Shown here: positions 30,834-34,567 of the stretch, piece after piece
Layout of the letters: each line of letters opens with the position of its first letter
Position numbering within the stretch: position 1 is the stretch's first letter
Source of the DNA: Chloroflexota bacterium
Lineage (GTDB): Bacteria; Chloroflexota; Dormibacteria; Dormibacterales; Dormibacteraceae
DNA: 34,567 bases
NCBI GenBank assembly: GCA_005882115.1
Contig: VBEG01000080.1
Coordinates: 1 to 34,567, forward strand
Direction of reading: 5' to 3'
The notes under the pieces: generated by a model
What the model saw: the letters and a program-made list of their open reading frames with translations, nothing else
Database searches by the model: none
What the model was told of the DNA's origin: nothing
Translations under genes and position numbers: made by a program

Positions 30834-31241
30834 ATGGACGTACAGGAGGCGGTTGCAGAAGGCACGGCTTCTGCCGACAACGGCGAAATCAAGCGCGACG
30901 GCAAAAAGCAGTTCTCGATGAGTCCGGGCGATATCCTCGAGGGCAGACTCATCTACGACGGGTCGGTGCACGCCGATGGACGCGTCGAAGGCGAGGTCCG
31001 CGTGACCGGCAACATCGACGTCGCCAATGGCGCGACTGTCAAGGCGTTGCTCGAAGGTGCGAACGTGACGCTCAAGGGCGCGGTCGAAGGCCCGGTCACC
31101 GCGCGCGACAAGCTGACCCTGGGACGGAACGCACGGCTGAGCGGCGACATCCAGGTGCGCCGGCTTCAGATCGACGATGGCGCGACGTTGAACGGCAACG
31201 TCCGGATGGGTGAATTTGAGCACCAGGCGTCCGGCCAGTAG
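30834..31241 (+). CDS. Bactofilin family protein 1
   Basis: 135 residues. A short flexible N-terminus is followed by a right-handed beta-helix bactofilin core (about 32-125): repeating GxVxGxVxx steps such as VHADGRVEGEVRVTGNIDVA and LKGAVEGPVTARDKLTLGRN shown by their V/G ladder. Bactofilins polymerise without nucleotide into scaffolds at the membrane. GGGGG lies 8 bases before ATG. The upstream gap of 108 bases holds a small hairpin (AGCC/GGCT near 30762). It overlaps the second bactofilin by 32 bases. Confidence 0.88.
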   Translation: MDVQEAVAEGTASADNGEIKRDGKKQFSMSPGDILEGRLIYDGSVHADGRVEGEVRVTGNIDVANGATVKALLEGANVTLKGAVEGPVTARDKLTLGRNARLSGDIQVRRLQIDDGATLNGNVRMGEFEHQASGQ

Positions 31242-31761
31242 GCTCGCGACCCGGACCCCGGCCGCAAGCGGCAGCAACGGCGAGCGCAACTCGGTAGTCC
31301 TTGGTCCCAACGACCGATTGGTCGGTCAGTTGTTCATCGAGGGTGACCTGCGCGTGTCGGGGACGGTGGATGGCGAGCTGGAAGCAACCGGCGATATTGA
31401 GATCACGGGTCGAGTGAACGGCGCGGTCACCGCGTACAACCGGCTGGTGGTCGGGAGCGGAGGATCGCTGATCGGCAGCGACGTGCGCGTGGCGCGGCTC
31501 ACAGTCGAGGACGGCGCGACCTTGACCGGCAAGATTTCGATGGGCAGCGCGGCCGTCCCATCCCCGAAGGCCGTGGAGCCAGGGCCGGTACCGGTCGTAG
31601 TCGAGGCAACACCCGTAGTGGTCAAACCAGAGCCGGCCAAACCGCAAGCAGCCAAACCGGAGCCGGTCAAACTGCAAGCAGCCAAACCCGAACCGGTCAA
31701 ACCGCAACCCGTCAAACAGCAAACGGTCAAACCGATCCAACAAAAAGGAAAACGCCGCTAG
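31210..31761 (+). CDS. Bactofilin family protein 2 with Lys/Pro-rich repeat tail
   Basis: 183 residues from GTG 31210, inside the end of bactofilin 1. The beta-helix core is at about 30-118 (VGQLFIEGDLRVSGTVDGEL, ITGRVNGAVTAYN, VARLTVEDGATLTGKISMG). A tail of about 55 residues follows with KPEPAKPQAAKPEPVKLQAA-like repeats and a basic end (QKGKRR). Two adjacent bactofilins probably co-polymerise; the basic tail could bind membrane, DNA or peptidoglycan enzymes. Confidence 0.88.
   Translation: MNLSTRRPASRLATRTPAASGSNGERNSVVLGPNDRLVGQLFIEGDLRVSGTVDGELEATGDIEITGRVNGAVTAYNRLVVGSGGSLIGSDVRVARLTVEDGATLTGKISMGSAAVPSPKAVEPGPVPVVVEATPVVVKPEPAKPQAAKPEPVKLQAAKPEPVKPQPVKQQTVKPIQQKGKRR
31620..31740 (+). 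repeat. Imperfect tandem repeats coding the bactofilin tail
   Basis: Units built on GTCAAACCG/GCCAAACCG plus GAGCC or CAAGCAG recur; the clearest period is 30 bases (CCGGAGCCGGTCAAACTGCA-like). They are in frame and code alternating KPEP and KPQ/KLQ steps. Confidence 0.7.
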
Positions 31762-31790
31762 CAAGGCGAGAAGGGCCTGCTGCCTGAGGC

Positions 31791-32138
31791 CTACTTTTTC
31801 TTCGGCTTCTTCGCCGGCATCTTGCGCGTCTCCTCGAGAGCGCGCTTGATCAGCACGGTCGGCGGCTTCGTGCGCCAGTCGCCCGGCACCATCACGTAGC
31901 CGCCCATCTTGTGCCCGGCCATCGGCTCGAAGTCCCGCCCGCCCGACTTCTTGACCTTGGCGATCTCCTCTTCAGGCAGCCGCACGAAGAAGTCCTCGCC
32001 AAAGATGCCGCAGAACATGTTGCCGTTCACAAAGGCGGACATCTGACCGAACATCGGCTTGATCGTGATCGCCGGCTCATCCGGCACGACCCGCGCAAAT
32101 GCAGCCTTCGCGTCCTCGCTGGGCCTGGGCATCTTCAT
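31791..32138 (-). CDS. TfoX N-terminal domain protein
   Basis: 115 residues, TfoX-N fold: a start helix (SEDAKAAFARVVP), then ITIKPMFGQMSAFVNGNMFCGIF shown by MFGQMSAFVNG, FFVRLPEE, and a C-terminal YVMVPGDW followed by a Lys-rich end (AKKPKKK). Standalone TfoX-N proteins are common; unlike Sxy/TfoX of Haemophilus they have no C-terminal domain and no proven competence role. The start ATG 32138 is favoured; a GTG at about 32162 is possible. Confidence 0.85.
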   Translation of the reverse strand: MKMPRPSEDAKAAFARVVPDEPAITIKPMFGQMSAFVNGNMFCGIFGEDFFVRLPEEEIAKVKKSGGRDFEPMAGHKMGGYVMVPGDWRTKPPTVLIKRALEETRKMPAKKPKKK

Positions 32139-32219
32139 CGGACCGCGAGGCGCCGGGCTCACGGCTGGATCGTAGTACGCTTCGTGAGTTCTCTCCGGTA
32201 CGAATTCAGAGGTGTGCCC

Positions 32220-32822
32220 ATGAGCTGGACAGTCGAGGGAACCTACTTCGAGAACTGCAACTGCGACTTTGCCTGCCCCTGCACGATAACGAGCTTTGCG
32301 TCGCCCGGGACGGAGGATCGCTGCCAGGTCGTCCTCGCCTATCACATACAGCGAGGCGAGATCGACGGCGTCGATGTCAGCGGCCACAGCGTCGCGGTCG
32401 TCGGCGACGCGCCGGCCAAGATGCTCGATGGGAACTGGCGGGTCGGTCTGCTCATCGACGACCAGGCCTCTAAGGAGCAGGCAGACAAGCTGGCGGGCGT
32501 CTTCTCCGGGCAGATGGGCGGCCCGATGGCGGCCCTCGCGCCGCTCATCGCCGAGGTGCTCGGCATCGAGCAGCACCCGATCGAATTCCGGGACAACGGC
32601 CACAAGCACCACCTGAAGATCGGGGGCGACATCGCGATCGATGTCGAGGACTACGTGCCTGAGGGATTCACCGAGCCGACGAAGCTTGTCGGTGTCTTCC
32701 ACCCGTCCAATACGACGCTGACGATCGCCAGGCCGACCTCGTCTCGCATCAAGGCCTTCAACATGGAGTTCCATAACGACGGCAAGAGCGCGTTCTCGGC
32801 GCCCTTCCGCTGGTCTGCCTAG
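32220..32822 (+). CDS. DUF1326 domain protein
   Basis: 200 residues. The family hallmark NCNCDFACPC (C13, C15, C19, C21; spacing CxC-x3-CxC) lies at the N-terminus. The beta-rich body has YHIQRGEIDGVDVSG and DNGHKHHLKIGGD. It sits 9 bases before a DUF2182 membrane protein; this pair is found together in many genomes. The clustered cysteines and histidines suggest soft-metal binding; the function is unproved. Confidence 0.9.
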   Translation: MSWTVEGTYFENCNCDFACPCTITSFASPGTEDRCQVVLAYHIQRGEIDGVDVSGHSVAVVGDAPAKMLDGNWRVGLLIDDQASKEQADKLAGVFSGQMGGPMAALAPLIAEVLGIEQHPIEFRDNGHKHHLKIGGDIAIDVEDYVPEGFTEPTKLVGVFHPSNTTLTIARPTSSRIKAFNMEFHNDGKSAFSAPFRWSA

Positions 32823-32831
32823 ACCCTGACT

Positions 32832-33584
32832 GTGCAGCAGCGCGTCGCGCCCCTGGCGAGGCCGGCCAGCGTGGCGCTCGTCGCGGCCTTGCTAGTCTGC
32901 GCTGCCGTCGCTTGGTTGATCACCATCAGCCAGGCAGGCTCGATTGGCATGGGCGGGATGGCCATGCTGTCGGCCGGCCTCTTCCTCGTGACCTGGCTCG
33001 TGATGATGGTCGCGATGATGTTTCCGTCCGTGGCGCCGATGACGCTCACGTTCGCATCGTTCTCGCGGTCGCGCGGCGAGGGATACCTTCCGGCCGCTCT
33101 GTTCGTGCTCGGCTACATCGCCGTGTGGACGGTCTCTGGCCTTGTTCCGCTGGCGGTGCAGCAGGCCGTCACCCAGATCTGGATGACGCCCCCGTCGTGG
33201 CTGCCCCGCGCCGGCGGGGCCGTGATCATCGTCGCCGGGATCTACCAGTTCACGCCCCTCAAGGACACGTGCCTGCGTGCATGCCGGTCACCCCTTGGTT
33301 TCCTCCTCACGCACAACTTCAGCGCGGGTCTTCCCGCGGCGGTTAAGGCGGGCGCGTCCCACGGCATCTACTGCCTGGGCTGCTGCTGGGCGCTGATGGC
33401 GGTGCTCGCCGTGATCGGATTGATGAACATCGCGTGGATGGCGGTGATTGCGGCCGTTTTCTTCATCGAGAAGAACGGCCGCCGCGGCGAGCTGTTGCCA
33501 AGGGCCGTCGGCGTCGCATGTGTCCTCGCGGGCCTGGCGGTCGCGGCCTGGCCGGCCATCCTCGCCGGCCCCGCGCCGATGTAG
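32832..33584 (+). CDS. DUF2182 polytopic membrane protein
   Basis: 250 residues, about seven membrane helices. Family signatures are MVAMMFPSVAPM (Met-rich, residues about 58-70), YQFTPLKDTCLRACRSP, and GIYCLGCCWALM. Met and Cys groups inside the membrane suggest handling of copper or another soft metal. The start is GTG 32832. It pairs with DUF1326 next to it; the soluble partner may bring or sense the metal. Confidence 0.9.
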   Translation: MQQRVAPLARPASVALVAALLVCAAVAWLITISQAGSIGMGGMAMLSAGLFLVTWLVMMVAMMFPSVAPMTLTFASFSRSRGEGYLPAALFVLGYIAVWTVSGLVPLAVQQAVTQIWMTPPSWLPRAGGAVIIVAGIYQFTPLKDTCLRACRSPLGFLLTHNFSAGLPAAVKAGASHGIYCLGCCWALMAVLAVIGLMNIAWMAVIAAVFFIEKNGRRGELLPRAVGVACVLAGLAVAAWPAILAGPAPM

Positions 33585-33617
33585 CCGTGGTCCTGGCTAC
33601 GAGGTCCGGTTGGCCGG

Positions 33618-34079
33618 CTAGCGCTTGCTCCTCTTGCGGATGCGCCTGACCGCGATCGCGTAAGCCTCCGCCAGGAGCGGCTTGAGCTTCTCGAAAGTCT
33701 TCTCGCTCGGGTTGAGGACGCAGACCCAGTGGTTGCGCCCATAGACGGGGTGTGGCATCAGGACATCCAGCGCCGTGAAGTCGTGGGGACCTTCGTCGGG
33801 AAAGAGCGACTGGTACGTCTCCTTGCTGACCCCGATGTTGAATCGAAACACACCGGGACGATTCAGGTCGGAGGCGTCGTCGAAGTCGCCGTAATCCTTG
33901 GTCACGATCGTCGCGAATGGAAACCTGCCGGCACCCTCGAGGTTGCGATCTGGATCGTAGATAAAGAATGTGTCGCCCCACGCGATCTCAGGCGAGCCCG
34001 CCTCGCGCGACCCAACTTCGACGTCGACGCCCTCGAACTGTTCGGCGATGTAGCGACTGATCGAGGCCGCGTCCACCAT
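33618..34079 (-). CDS. DUF6194 family protein
   Basis: 153 residues from ATG 34079 (an upstream in-frame start exists but would overlap the divergent cyclase). Recognised by AWGDTFFIYDPDRN, PFATIVTKDYGDFDDASDLNRPGVFRFNIGV shown by key parts, and HPVYGRNHWVCVLNPS. Family role unknown. Only 19 bases separate it from the divergent cyclase; TAGCCT lies just before its ATG. Confidence 0.85.
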   Translation of the reverse strand: MVDAASISRYIAEQFEGVDVEVGSREAGSPEIAWGDTFFIYDPDRNLEGAGRFPFATIVTKDYGDFDDASDLNRPGVFRFNIGVSKETYQSLFPDEGPHDFTALDVLMPHPVYGRNHWVCVLNPSEKTFEKLKPLLAEAYAIAVRRIRKRSKR

Positions 34080-34098
34080 TGGTAGGCTAGCGATTCCG

Positions 34099-34567
34099 AT
34101 GGCTGTCTCGACCGAAGAACGTCGCATTGTCACCGTCCTGTTCGCCGACATGGCGGGTTCGACTGCGCTTGGCGAGCAGCTCGACCCCGAGGAGATGCGG
34201 AGCGTCCTGGCGCGTTACTACGCGATCGCCCGCGAGTGCGTCGAGACCTACGGCGGGACGGTCGAGAAGTTCATCGGCGACGCGGTGATGGCCGTATTCG
34301 GATTGCCCACCGCGCACGGCGACGATCCCGACCGCGCGGTGGCCGCCGCGCTGAGAATCCGCGACCGCATCCAGGAAGACCTGCTGCTGCGCGACCGGGT
34401 GGCCATCCGGTTCGGCGTCAGTACCGGTGAGGTGGTGGCGAGCCGTGACCAGTCCGCGGGTGACTTCCTGATCACCGGTGACGCGACCAACGTCGCGGCC
34501 AGGCTGCAGCAGGCGGCCGAGCCGTGGGGCATCCTAGCCAGCGACCGCACCGTGCGCGCCGCCAACA
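34099..34567 (+). CDS. Class III adenylate/guanylate cyclase (N-terminal part)
   Basis: The frame is open to the window end (156 residues seen). A class III cyclase domain starts at once: D17 (VLFADMAGST), K57 and D61 (VEKFIGDAVMAVFG), N131 and R135 (DATNVAARLQ), so catalytic residues are complete. It lacks the zinc ribbon of the cyclase at 5759-8998 but is otherwise very similar there, and probably continues into an AAA/TPR region beyond the window. Confidence 0.92.
   Translation, partial: MAVSTEERRIVTVLFADMAGSTALGEQLDPEEMRSVLARYYAIARECVETYGGTVEKFIGDAVMAVFGLPTAHGDDPDRAVAAALRIRDRIQEDLLLRDRVAIRFGVSTGEVVASRDQSAGDFLITGDATNVAARLQQAAEPWGILASDRTVRAAN

Noticed and set aside
31791-32774. Long minus-strand reading of 327 codons ending in the TfoX-N protein
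   Set aside because: The first two thirds are antisense to the DUF1326 gene; only the part from 32138 is supported.

Overview
The window is gene-dense, high-GC bacterial chromosome with short intergenic gaps and many overlapping or abutting genes. It contains 37 protein genes or gene ends judged real or likely, three tRNAs and one degraded patch. The gene families present are an actinobacterial-type MarP-like protease, LLM/F420-type oxidoreductase, DUF5671 membrane repeats, bactofilins, an aa3 cytochrome oxidase and large cyclase-ATPase regulators. Together with promoters that look leaderless, they suggest a soil-type Terrabacteria member, for example Chloroflexota, Dormibacterota or deep Actinomycetota. 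This placement is inference; there is no rRNA or marker gene to fix it.

Bases 1-11550: the end of an E1-beta-type 2-oxoacid dehydrogenase gene, then on the minus strand a LysR regulator, a very small Cys-rich reading frame, an isocitrate lyase-family gene and SppA. A small membrane protein, an LLM oxidoreductase, a 1079-residue cyclase/AAA-ATPase/TPR regulator, a DUF1684 protein, a six-repeat DUF5671 membrane protein and a Trm112-like zinc protein follow. The LysR / mini-peptide / lyase block has a well-placed T-N11-A palindrome, a plausible leaderless promoter, and a lyase Shine-Dalgarno overlapping the mini-peptide stop codon. It is the most interesting candidate regulatory system here.

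Bases 11549-18242: a MarP-like membrane serine protease, then a cytochrome c oxidase cluster split over two divergent units (ctaC-ctaD on minus; zinc-ribbon membrane subunit, ctaE and a cupredoxin lipoprotein on plus). A lipoprotein FKBP and a cyclophilin, overlapping by 4 bp, point back at it. The cluster makes the copper/heme terminal oxidase and probably its electron donor; the foldases may serve envelope proteins.

Bases 18298-24330: a PRC-barrel protein, an MFS exporter, an unusual standalone molybdopterin-type dehydrogenase large subunit that seems to lack a conserved segment, tRNA-Val, an OsmC protein preceded by a previously unmarked 48-residue four-cysteine protein, and a scar. The scar holds the C-terminal end of a leucine-dehydrogenase-type gene and the C-terminal end of what looks like a serine recombinase, next to the 3' end of tRNA-Glu; tRNA-Gly follows.

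Bases 24335-34567: two proteins sharing one helical domain (one with a winged helix, one without), a SnoaL-like protein, an aldehyde dehydrogenase, a secreted His/Gly repeat protein, a DinB-like protein, a PIG-L deacetylase overlapping an aminotransferase, two overlapping bactofilins, a TfoX-N protein, a DUF1326-DUF2182 pair, a DUF6194 protein and the start of a second class III cyclase. A small family of hairpins with the core CTTCCCC...GGGGAAG sits just after the 3' ends of at least four genes, including tRNA-Val.
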